From positions 34,201 to 98,200 of the forward strand of contig CALJTV010000017.1 of assembly GCA_937975645.1 (NCBI GenBank): a stretch of DNA of 64,000 bases, given 5' to 3'. The notes under the pieces are model-generated. The model was given only the letters and a program-made list of their open reading frames with translations. It was not told the DNA's origin and searched no databases. This document shows positions 39,322 through 46,820 of the stretch, one piece after another; position 1 is the stretch's first letter, and every line of letters starts with the position of its first letter. Made by a program: the position numbers and the translations under genes. The stretch is from an uncultured Dehalococcoidia bacterium (lineage in GTDB: Bacteria > Chloroflexota > Dehalococcoidia > GIF9 > UBA5629).

Positions 39322-40242
39322 CTAGCGCCGGTATACACGGTCCAGTGCCTCCTTCAAACCTGGGACGGTGTGGTATCGCTTCATTTCGCTGGGCTTGATC
39401 CACCTCATCTCTGTGTGTTCCCAGTCAATTTTGATTCTGTCTGGGTCTTTGACGTGGAACATGAAAGGATGCACGACCCATTTTCTATTCAGGTTCTTGT
39501 CGATAACCTCTATCGGCTCCCCCTTGCGGACTAGTTTCACGTCATCCTTGTAGAGCTCTGTCTCCTCTCTTATCTCGGTAAAAGCTTGGTCGATATCGTT
39601 CGTTTCTATGTAACCACTGACGCCAGCCCAGCTTCTGCGGTACGTGCCCACTTTGGCGCTTCGCCTGAGCAGCAGAATTTTGCCCCCATGCTCCAGGAAA
39701 CAGGTAACCACGTGCTTCTCCTCGAGAGGGGTTGTAGTCGCTTTTTCCAGGCAAATTTCCAGATATTCCCTTAGCAGTTCTAATGCGGTTTCCGTGGCTT
39801 TTTGTTTGTTTTCCTCTCTGTCACCTTGGAAACGATATTCTCTGACCCAGTCAGCGTCGGCGGCTGAGAGCCCTATGTAGAAAAGCCCCACGGGTTTTCC
39901 CCCCGTGGCGCCTGTAGGTCCAGCGATCCCTGTGTCTGATATACAGATGTCTACTTTAAGAAGTTTCCTGCCACCTTTTGCCATCTCCAGGGCGGTCTCA
40001 GGGCTTACAGCACCCTTTTTTGCAAGTGTTTGCTTTCTTACGCCAACGACTTTGGCTTTTATCTCGTTGCTGTAGGCGACTATAGAGCCTTTGTAGTAAT
40101 CAGAGCTACCCGGTACGTTGGTTATTTTGTCACCGATCCTCCCGCCGCTGGCTGACTCAACTGTGCCTATGGTCAGCAGCTTACCAGATTTATCTTGGTA
40201 CTCCCGGATGAGTCTGGCAATCTCGTTTTGTAGCTCTGTCAT
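39322..40242 (-). CDS. CinA-C (PncC-like) / Nudix fusion protein
   Basis: 306 aa from the ATG at 40242, preceded by AAGGGCGG; the open frame continues upstream only as antisense of the next gene. Residues 1-165 match the CinA C-terminal nicotinamide-nucleotide amidase domain: TVESASGGRIGDKITNVPGS, KGSIVAYSNEIKAKVVGV, SDTGIAGPTGATGGKPVG. Residues of about 175-306 form a Nudix hydrolase (VSGYIETNDIDQAFTEIREE). Its Nudix box keeps the E-x3-EE metal glutamates but has Thr for the usual Arg and one extra spacer residue. Joining deamidation and pyrophosphate cleavage in one chain suggests nicotinamide-nucleotide salvage or repair (inference). Confidence 0.85.
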   Translation of the reverse strand: MTELQNEIARLIREYQDKSGKLLTIGTVESASGGRIGDKITNVPGSSDYYKGSIVAYSNEIKAKVVGVRKQTLAKKGAVSPETALEMAKGGRKLLKVDICISDTGIAGPTGATGGKPVGLFYIGLSAADADWVREYRFQGDREENKQKATETALELLREYLEICLEKATTTPLEEKHVVTCFLEHGGKILLLRRSAKVGTYRRSWAGVSGYIETNDIDQAFTEIREETELYKDDVKLVRKGEPIEVIDKNLNRKWVVHPFMFHVKDPDRIKIDWEHTEMRWIKPSEMKRYHTVPGLKEALDRVYRR

Positions 40243-40262
40243 CGTTGCCGCCCTTTTGCGAA

Positions 40263-40271
40263 ATTTTAGCA
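40263..40271 (-). promoter_or_regulatory. Extended -10 promoter of the CinA-Nudix gene
   Basis: On the minus strand TGC-TAAAAT places TAAAAT at 40268-40263, about 20 bases before the ATG at 40242. Confidence 0.5.
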
Positions 40272-40298
40272 GAATACCACTAAAAGGGCTAGATAGAG

Positions 40299-40307
40299 TG
40301 GTATAAT
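40299..40307 (+). promoter_or_regulatory. Extended -10 promoter overlapping the start of the MBL gene
   Basis: TGG-TATAAT is a perfect extended -10. Transcription would begin near 40314, which is downstream of the ATG at 40309 and at the in-frame GTG at 40315. This suggests a leaderless message. Confidence 0.5.
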
Positions 40308-40308
40308 T

Positions 40309-41085
40309 ATGGTTGTGCAAAATTCGGACGATTCCATAATTTTCTTGGGCACTGCTGGTGCCCGATTTGTGGTCACTAAGCAGCTGCTGGCGTCGGGAGG
40401 TGCCTGGCTGAGGTTTGGTGATATGGAGCTGCTTCTGGACCCGGGACCGGGATGTCTGGTATACAGCACGAAGAAAAAACTGGATGCCACGCATCTCAAG
40501 GCAATTATTCTGTCGCATAAACATATCGATCACTCCGGTGATGTTAACATCATGCTTGAGGCAATGACTGAGGGTGGCTTCAAGCGCCAGGGGGTGTTGT
40601 TTGCCCCCGCCGATGCTTTTGATGATGGTGCCGTTGTCTTTCCCTATGCACTTGATTACCCCCAGAGGGTTGAGGTCCTCAAAGAGGGTGGTCAATATGC
40701 GGTGGGTGATGTTTTTTTTCAGACGCCAGTCAGGCACAGGCACCCTGTGGAGACCTATGGGTTTGTCTTTCATACCCCCAGACATACTGTGGCGTGGATC
40801 ACTGATACTAAATATTTTGACGGCTTGGCTGATTACTATCGTGGAGAACTGCTGGTGATGAATGTGGTTATGCTCGAGTCCAGGGATGGCGTTGATCATC
40901 TCGCTATCCCTGATGCCAAGAGGATAATACAGAAGGTAAAGCCTAGGGCTGCCATACTGACACATTTCGGCATGTCTATCTGGCGGTCAAAACCTTGGGA
41001 AATTGCTCAGAGGCTGACCCAAGAGACTGGTATCAAAGTAATTGCCGCACGGGATGGGATGAAGCTTGACCTCTCACAATTGTAA
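40309..41085 (+). CDS. Metallo-beta-lactamase-fold hydrolase
   Basis: 258 aa. The metal-binding motif is ILSHKHIDHSGD near residue 66, with Lys in place of the second residue of HxHxDH. Later ligands are probably VRHRHPVETYGF, WITDTKYFDG and ILTHFGMS. The start may be ATG 40309, with GAGTGG as a weak ribosome site, or the leaderless GTG at 40315. It diverges from the CinA-Nudix gene with 66 bases between them, so shared control is possible. The fold covers hydrolases and phosphodiesterases; no specific activity can be assigned. Confidence 0.85.
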   Translation: MVVQNSDDSIIFLGTAGARFVVTKQLLASGGAWLRFGDMELLLDPGPGCLVYSTKKKLDATHLKAIILSHKHIDHSGDVNIMLEAMTEGGFKRQGVLFAPADAFDDGAVVFPYALDYPQRVEVLKEGGQYAVGDVFFQTPVRHRHPVETYGFVFHTPRHTVAWITDTKYFDGLADYYRGELLVMNVVMLESRDGVDHLAIPDAKRIIQKVKPRAAILTHFGMSIWRSKPWEIAQRLTQETGIKVIAARDGMKLDLSQL

Positions 41086-41448
41086 TACGTGGTTCCACTT
41101 CTGGTGCAGAGGGCAGTCTTTTAATCCGCATGTGGCAAGTTTTTCTGGTTTGGGGTATATAAATTTTGGCGCAGGATAGCAGAACGAAAAACAGTAGTGG
41201 CGTTAAAACTATGGTCAGAAGTGGCATTTCGAACACAAATAAAGGCATTCTTAGGATAGACGAGACACGGGCGGGTTTTTCTCTGCTTAGAAGGGTGTCT
41301 GTTAGCCGCCCGCTCAAAGGTATGGGTCAAGAATTGCCCGGAAAGAGCAGGTTGCCTGATCGCCTCCGAATGCTTTTCTCAGGGGTATTGATCGTACAGG
41401 ATATTGGTTATTCAGATGGTTGGTGGTAAGTGCTAGTGGAGCGTGATT
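41086..41448. other. Intergenic region without a confident gene
   Basis: This 363-base stretch has a TTG-initiated plus-strand frame (41166-41429, 87 codons) and overlapping minus-strand frames. None has a ribosome site or recognisable motif. I see no tRNA, terminator or strong promoter. Confidence 0.5.
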
Positions 41449-42174
41449 ATGCCAGCATATTTTATTGGCACCAGCGGCTGGCACTATGAGCACTGGCGGG
41501 GCAATTTCTATCCTAGCGGACTTGCCAAAGCAAAATGGCTGGAGTTCTATGCGAGCCATTTCAACACTGTAGAGCTCAACAACAGCTTTTACCGATTGCC
41601 CTCTGAGCAGGCTTTTACTAGATGGTACCGGTCTTCGCCTCCGGGGTTTATCTTTGCAGTAAAGGTCAGCCGTTTCATCACCCATATAAAAAGGCTAAGG
41701 GAAGTTGATGAACCGCTACAAAATTTCCTGGCTAGAGCCGGTTTTCTACGGGAGAAGTTGGGGCCTCTTCTATATCAATTACCGCCCGATATGAAGCGGA
41801 ATGAATATGTTCTGGAGGCTTTCTTGCGGACTTTACCTCAGGGGTACCAGCATGTATTTGAGTTCCGCAACGAGTCATGGTTGAGCAGCGAGACTATGGC
41901 TCTTTTGAAGCGATATAATGTCGCGCTATGTGTCTTCGATATGCCTGGGTTTACTTGTCCGGTGGCAGTTACGTCAAATTTTGCTTATTTTCGTTTCCAT
42001 GGCAGCACGGGGTTGTACTGGAGCTGTTACCGTGATGAAGAGCTACGCACTTGGGCAACCAAAATCGCTGAGGCAAGCAAGGATTTGAGAGTCGTGTACA
42101 TTTTCTTCAACAACGATGTCGAAGCTTATGCGGTGCGCAATGCGCTTACCCTAGCGCGGTTTCTAGGTTTGTAG
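41449..42174 (+). CDS. DUF72-family TIM-barrel protein
   Basis: 241 aa from the ATG at 41449, with GTGGAG 7 bases before it; a GTG two codons earlier is in frame. The family pattern is IGTSGWHYEHWRGNFYPSGL, NTVELNNSFYRLPSEQ, then PGFIFAVKVSRFITHIKRL, LLYQLPPDM, FEFRNESW and YFRFHGSTGLYWS. DUF72 (YecE-like) has a TIM-barrel fold resembling endonuclease IV, but its activity is not established. It ends with a YIFFNNDVEAYAVRNA segment usual for the family. Confidence 0.9.
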   Translation: MPAYFIGTSGWHYEHWRGNFYPSGLAKAKWLEFYASHFNTVELNNSFYRLPSEQAFTRWYRSSPPGFIFAVKVSRFITHIKRLREVDEPLQNFLARAGFLREKLGPLLYQLPPDMKRNEYVLEAFLRTLPQGYQHVFEFRNESWLSSETMALLKRYNVALCVFDMPGFTCPVAVTSNFAYFRFHGSTGLYWSCYRDEELRTWATKIAEASKDLRVVYIFFNNDVEAYAVRNALTLARFLGL

Positions 42175-42355
42175 GCAGGTTTGCCGCAGATTGCTCATAT
42201 AATCTACGCGTTGCCAGTATATCAGAAATATGGAAAACGCGGGTGGTTGATTTGAGAGTGGTAAAAATGGTACACTTTGAAAGTCAAATATGGATGCTGG
42301 TGGTAGTTCATAATTAGAAAGTTGTACTGTTCACGATAGGAGCGAAGGCTGAGCT

Positions 42356-42652
42356 ATGAGGATAAAATTAAGAACTGACCAACTCAATCTTCTAGCCAAG
42401 CAATTGCGTTTTGAGGTGGTACTTCAGCAGCCTCGTGATGTGAGGGGCATGCTGGAAGTACTGGGGAAAGAGATGCCGTGGGACGACTCCGGGTTAAACA
42501 AGTTCAGTAACTCTCCCAGAAAACCGGCGAGGTTGACCTTCTCGGTGGAGGCAACCAGGGACGGTTTCATTTGCGATATACATCCGGCTCTAGCGCAGCA
42601 CATCCATACCCTTCTTTCTAAAGGGGAGCCCGAAGAGCAGGCTACTCAATAG
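42356..42652 (+). CDS. Hypothetical protein
   Basis: 98 aa, unrecognised. The ATG is preceded by GGAGCGAAGG at moderate spacing. The protein is charged and soluble, with no signal peptide or membrane segment, and begins MRIKLRTDQLNLLAKQLRFE. It stands alone between the DUF72 gene and tRNA-Lys. A real small gene is likely, but no function can be given. Confidence 0.5.
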   Translation: MRIKLRTDQLNLLAKQLRFEVVLQQPRDVRGMLEVLGKEMPWDDSGLNKFSNSPRKPARLTFSVEATRDGFICDIHPALAQHIHTLLSKGEPEEQATQ

Positions 42653-42714
42653 TGTCTCCTCTTTTAAGCTGGCTCTTTTCAAGCAAAGCTTGTTTTGTTC
42701 CGCCCAGCGGCGCT

Positions 42715-42723
42715 TGCTATAAT
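42715..42723 (+). promoter_or_regulatory. Extended -10 promoter of tRNA-Lys
   Basis: TGC-TATAAT (TATAAT at 42718-42723) is a perfect extended -10, 14 bases before the tRNA. Confidence 0.65.
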
Positions 42724-42737
42724 GAGGTGTGTATTGT

Positions 42738-42810
42738 GGGCCGTTAGCTCAGTCGGTAGAGCACCTGACTTTTAATCAGGGTGTCGCAGGTTCGATTCCT
42801 GCACGGCCTA
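42738..42810 (+). tRNA. tRNA-Lys (anticodon TTT)
   Basis: The anticodon stem CCTGA/TCAGG holds loop CTTTTAA, anticodon TTT. The acceptor pairs GGGCCGT with ACGGCCT, leaving an unusual G1-U72 wobble. T-loop TTCGATT, discriminator A, no encoded CCA. Confidence 0.95.
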
Positions 42811-43116
42811 GGTGTCAGCCCCTTGTTTGGCGTGACCAGCGACATAGTCTTTTGCTTGCCCCATCACCCTGTTTGCTGCTTATTCCTGTACGCTTATTAT
42901 GCTATAATCTAGCTATGCGGGTGGCAAGCTATCGAGATTTCATGCTGACTACTTCTGGTGGCGACTGAAAGTACGGCGTAAATCTAGGCAAAAAGTACGA
43001 TGTATTTGGGCTAGAAGGTTGAGGATACTGGTTTAAGAGTCTCGTGGGTAAGTAGGCAGAAAGTGCACTGGACTTAACCAAGCCATCGTGTACCGAAAAC
43101 CGACAAGGGGGTGACT
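42811..43116. other. Upstream region of the hydrogenase operon
   Basis: No gene or tRNA is seen. It holds the extended -10 promoter at 42900-42908 and then a leader of about 200 bases rich in purines. I found no strong hairpin or riboswitch consensus in the leader. Confidence 0.5.
42900..42908 (+). promoter_or_regulatory. Candidate extended -10 promoter of hydrogenase operon 1
   Basis: TGC-TATAAT (TATAAT at 42903-42908) is a perfect extended -10 with a poor -35. The leader to the first gene at 43117 would be about 200 bases. Confidence 0.45.
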
Positions 43117-43623
43117 GTGCAGAAGACGGATATCGCTACGATGACCAAGCCGGAGGTAGCCATCGGTCGGGAGACTTTGCAGCAGATATTCAAAGTCATC
43201 GAGGACAATTCTGGGAAGGCTGGCGCTATTATACGGGTGCTGCAGCAGGTGCAGGGGATCATGGGGTACTTACCGCCGGTAGTGCTGCAAGTGATCGCCA
43301 CTAGAATGAGGATCCCGCTAAGCGAAGTGTATGGCATAGTCAGCTTTTACCATTTCTTCTCTCTTGTACCGAAGGGCAAGTATGTCATTCAAGTTTGTCT
43401 CGGTACGAGCTGCTATGTTAAAGGAGCAGAGAGGATTCTTAAGACTTTGAAGAAAGATTTCGGCTTAGAGCCACAGGGGCTCACGACTGATGGGAAGTTC
43501 TCGCTGAGTACTGTAAGGTGCCTTGGTGCATGTGGATTGGCTCCCGTAATAATGGTCGGTCAGGATATTCACAGGAAAGTCAGGCCAAGTCAGCTTAAAG
43601 AAATATTGAGCTCATACGAATAG
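43117..43623 (+). CDS. NuoE/HoxE/HydC-like [2Fe-2S] subunit
   Basis: 168 aa from GTG 43117, 6 bases after AAGGGG; the GTG at 43111 abuts that site. The thioredoxin-like ferredoxin domain carries the four ligands as CLGTSC and CLGAC, about 40 residues apart. The helical N-terminus (GKAGAIIRVLQQVQGIMGYL) and IPLSEVYGIVSFYHFF are typical. In NADH dehydrogenases and in Hox and Hyd hydrogenases this subunit pairs with NuoF near the flavin. It is first of five genes that encode a soluble NAD(P)-linked [NiFe]-hydrogenase. Confidence 0.92.
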   Translation: MQKTDIATMTKPEVAIGRETLQQIFKVIEDNSGKAGAIIRVLQQVQGIMGYLPPVVLQVIATRMRIPLSEVYGIVSFYHFFSLVPKGKYVIQVCLGTSCYVKGAERILKTLKKDFGLEPQGLTTDGKFSLSTVRCLGACGLAPVIMVGQDIHRKVRPSQLKEILSSYE

Positions 43624-43638
43624 TTGAAGGGGGGCCAG

Positions 43639-46600
43639 ATGATCAAAGTAGCATCAGTTGGTGATTTACAAGCTATAAAAGACAGAGTTTCGCCCACTTT
43701 CGAAGTACGTGTTGATAGGGATGCCTCTAAGATTCTTACAGCGCCTGAAATTCAGGTTAGGCTCTGTCGTGCCAGCGGGTGTACAGCATCAGGAGCTGGG
43801 CGTGTAGCGCAGGCATTTGAGACTGCAATAAGAGAGAACGGGCTTGAGGGGAGGGTGAAGCTCATAACCACTGGTTGCCATGGGCTATGTGAGATGGGGC
43901 CGATAGTCATAGTGAACCCTGGAGATATATTGTACACCAGAGTGGAACCTGACGATGTGGTAGAGATTGTAAAAGAGCATTTCCTCAAAGGGCGTGTAGT
44001 GGAGCGTCTTGTATACCACGACCCTGCGAGTGGCAAACCTGTCCCTAACTATCATGATATCAGGTTTTATGCGGCTCAGGAGAGGAGGGTGCTTCGCAAC
44101 AATGGTTTAATCGACCCTTGGTCCATCGAAGAGTATATTGCTAGGGACGGTTATTTTGCGCTGGCAAAGGTTCTGACTCAAATGAGTCCTGAAGACGTTA
44201 TAGAGGAAATTAGGCGAGCTGGTTTAAGAGGACGTGGTGGTGCTGGTTTCCCAACTGCAACAAAGTGGGAGTTTGTCCGTAACGCGCCCGGAGATGAAAA
44301 GTTCGTGGTGTGTAATGGTGATGAGGGCGATCCCGGTGCCTACATGAATCGGTCGGTTCTGGAGGGTAACCCTCACTCGGTTGTTGAGGGTATGGCGATC
44401 GGTGCCTATGCTATAGGCAACGTGCGTCAAGGTTATGCCTATGTAAGGGCGGAGTACCCTCTGGCGATTGAGACATTGAGACATGCCATTGAACAAGCAC
44501 GTAAGTATGGACTACTGGGTAAGGACATACTTGGCACCGGTTTCGAGTTTGACATAGATATCTTCCCTGGGGCTGGCGCTTTTGTTTGTGGTGAAGAGAC
44601 GGCGTTGTTGATATCTATCGAAGGAAAGCGTGGTAACCCGAGACAGCGCCCGCCATTTCCAGCGAACAAAGGGCTGTTTGGCAAGCCGACTACTATCAAC
44701 AATGTGGAGACATGGTCAGACGTGCCATCAATAGTATTAAACGGCGCAGGGTGGTTTGCCAGTGTGGGCACAGAACGTAGCAAAGGGACTAAGACTTTCA
44801 GTCTGGTTGGTAAGATTAATAACACGGGGCTGGTGGAGGTGCCTCTGGGAACCAGCTTAGCAAAGATCGTTTTCGATATTGGTGGTGGTGTGCCTGAGGG
44901 CAGAAGGTTTAAAGCAGTGCAAATAGGCGGTCCATCCGGCGGCGTGATCCCTACCCAGCACATCAACACTCCTGTAGACTATGAGTCTATTACCAGCCTT
45001 GGTGCGATAATGGGTTCTGGTGGTTTGGTGGTGATGGACGAGGACAGCTGTATGGTCGACGTCGCCAAGTTTTTCCTCCAGTTCACCAGGGACGAGTCAT
45101 GCGGCAAGTGTACTCCGTGCCGAGCTGGGATTCCGAAGATGCTGGAACTGCTGACCAAAATAACTAATGGTGAGGGGGCTATGGAGGACTTGACGGTTAT
45201 TCAAGAGCTTGCGGAAATGATAAGCTCTGCCTCTCTATGTGGCTTAGGGCAGACAGCTCCCAACCCTGTGCTCACCACAATACGGCATTTCCGGGAGGAA
45301 TATGAAGCCCACATTATGGACAAGAGGTGTCCGGCAGCGGTGTGTCAGGCGCTGTTTCCATCACCTTGTCAGCATACCTGTCCGGTGGGCATTAATATTC
45401 CAAAGTATATTGCACATATCGCTGGCGGGGAATACTTAGAGGCGGTAGAGACCATCAGGGAGCGGAACCCGTTCCCGGCAATATGTGGAAGGATCTGTCA
45501 TCATCCCTGCGAATACAAGTGCCGGCGTAAGGACATAGATTCACCCATGGCAATCCGGGCACTGAAGCGTTTTGCAGCCGACTGGTACTTTGACAATCTG
45601 GATAAGGTGCCACCACCCCAGCCTTTCCCCAGAACCAAGCCGCAAAAAGTAGCTGTGGTGGGGGCTGGTCCAACCGGTCTTAGCTGCGCCTATTTTTTGG
45701 CGCAGATGGGATATGGGGTGACAGTATTTGAAGCTCTTCCTGTGGGGGGTGGTATGCTGGCGGTCGCTATACCTGAGTTCCGCCTGCCGCGCAGGGTCAT
45801 CGAACGAGAAATTGACTACATAGCCAAACGGGGGGTGGAAATAAGGTATAGCACGCCGATAAACGAGAACTTCAGGGTGAGGCAACTTCTGCAGAGTGGC
45901 TACGATGCTGTTTTTATCGCTGCCGGAGCACAAAAGAGCCAGCGGATGGGGATACCGGGTGAGATAGAGGGATTGAGTGGGCTGTACTACGGGCTGACGT
46001 TCCTCCGTGATGTCAAAATCGGCAGACTGACAAAAATCGAAAGAAGAGTGGCGGTTATCGGTGGGGGTAATGTGGCTATAGACTCAGCGCGCGCTGCTCT
46101 CAGACTGGGGGCAGAAGAGGTGAATATTTACTACCGCCGCACGCGAGAAGAGATGCCGGTGTCTGAAGTGGAGTACGAGGGAGCAATAGCTGAGGGTGTT
46201 AAGGTCAATTTCTTAGTGAACCCGGTAAGGATACTGAGTGAGAACTGGAAAGTGACCGGTCTGCAGTGTGTCCGCATGCAGCTTGGTGATGTCGATGCCA
46301 GTGGGCGGCGGAGACCAACACCCATCCCTGGTTCTGAGTTCGTGGTCGAGGCTGATGCTGTTATTGCTGCCGTAGGGCAGGCACCAGACCTTTCTTTCTT
46401 ACCGCCAGACAGTCGGCTGGAGCGCACAGAATGGGATAGGCTTCGTGTTGACTCTAATACCTTAGCTACCAACGTTCCAGGTATTTTTGCTGGCGGTGAC
46501 TTCGTCAGAGGTCCGGATATGGTGATCTACGCTATCGCTGATGGTCGAAGGGCTGCTATAGCTATAGATAAGTATCTCAGGGGGGATACATCGAGGGTAG

Positions 46601-46818
46601 AACTACATGAACTTAAGCCCAAAGCTCAGCTTACTGAGGAACTGCCTATCGATGTAGCTAAAGAGATATGGAAAGAGCAGCCCCGCTCGGAGGCACCTAC
46701 TCTTCCTGTGGAGAAAAGGCGGCAGAGCTTTGAGGAGATAGAGCTTCCGCTTACCGAGGAGAAGGCTCGGCGGGAAGCCCGAAGGTGTCTGAGATGCGAC
46801 CTTGAGGTAGGAGAATAG
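43639..46818 (+). CDS. NuoF/HydB-like flavoprotein fused to a GltD/NfnB-like FAD module
   Basis: 1059 aa from ATG 43639, after AAGGGGGG. About residues 38-115 form a thioredoxin-like [2Fe-2S] domain. The NuoF core follows: GRGGAGFPTATKWEFV near 198 (NADH and FMN) and ESCGKCTPCRAG near 486 (4Fe-4S). From about residue 560 a full GltD-type module begins: cysteine-rich CQHTCPVGINIPKY and CGRICHHPCEYKC, Rossmann GAGPTG near 674 (FAD) and GGGNVA near 809 (NAD(P)H). It ends in GIFAGGDFVRG. The fusion would bring two flavins and two pyridine-nucleotide sites into one subunit. Stand-alone NuoF proteins are much shorter. Confidence 0.93.
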   Translation: MIKVASVGDLQAIKDRVSPTFEVRVDRDASKILTAPEIQVRLCRASGCTASGAGRVAQAFETAIRENGLEGRVKLITTGCHGLCEMGPIVIVNPGDILYTRVEPDDVVEIVKEHFLKGRVVERLVYHDPASGKPVPNYHDIRFYAAQERRVLRNNGLIDPWSIEEYIARDGYFALAKVLTQMSPEDVIEEIRRAGLRGRGGAGFPTATKWEFVRNAPGDEKFVVCNGDEGDPGAYMNRSVLEGNPHSVVEGMAIGAYAIGNVRQGYAYVRAEYPLAIETLRHAIEQARKYGLLGKDILGTGFEFDIDIFPGAGAFVCGEETALLISIEGKRGNPRQRPPFPANKGLFGKPTTINNVETWSDVPSIVLNGAGWFASVGTERSKGTKTFSLVGKINNTGLVEVPLGTSLAKIVFDIGGGVPEGRRFKAVQIGGPSGGVIPTQHINTPVDYESITSLGAIMGSGGLVVMDEDSCMVDVAKFFLQFTRDESCGKCTPCRAGIPKMLELLTKITNGEGAMEDLTVIQELAEMISSASLCGLGQTAPNPVLTTIRHFREEYEAHIMDKRCPAAVCQALFPSPCQHTCPVGINIPKYIAHIAGGEYLEAVETIRERNPFPAICGRICHHPCEYKCRRKDIDSPMAIRALKRFAADWYFDNLDKVPPPQPFPRTKPQKVAVVGAGPTGLSCAYFLAQMGYGVTVFEALPVGGGMLAVAIPEFRLPRRVIEREIDYIAKRGVEIRYSTPINENFRVRQLLQSGYDAVFIAAGAQKSQRMGIPGEIEGLSGLYYGLTFLRDVKIGRLTKIERRVAVIGGGNVAIDSARAALRLGAEEVNIYYRRTREEMPVSEVEYEGAIAEGVKVNFLVNPVRILSENWKVTGLQCVRMQLGDVDASGRRRPTPIPGSEFVVEADAVIAAVGQAPDLSFLPPDSRLERTEWDRLRVDSNTLATNVPGIFAGGDFVRGPDMVIYAIADGRRAAIAIDKYLRGDTSRVELHELKPKAQLTEELPIDVAKEIWKEQPRSEAPTLPVEKRRQSFEEIELPLTEEKARREARRCLRCDLEVGE

Positions 46819-46820
46819 CA

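Noticed and set aside
40243..40965. Upstream extension of the CinA-Nudix frame to 547 codons
   Set aside because: The extra 241 codons are antisense to the metallo-beta-lactamase gene and lack family similarity. The ATG at 40242 has a good ribosome site.
41166..41429. TTG-initiated 87-codon frame
   Set aside because: No ribosome site, no recognisable motif, and overlapping frames on the other strand are equally long.
44439..44969. 176-codon minus-strand frame in the hydrogenase flavoprotein gene
   Set aside because: It lies fully inside a conserved NuoF coding region on the other strand.
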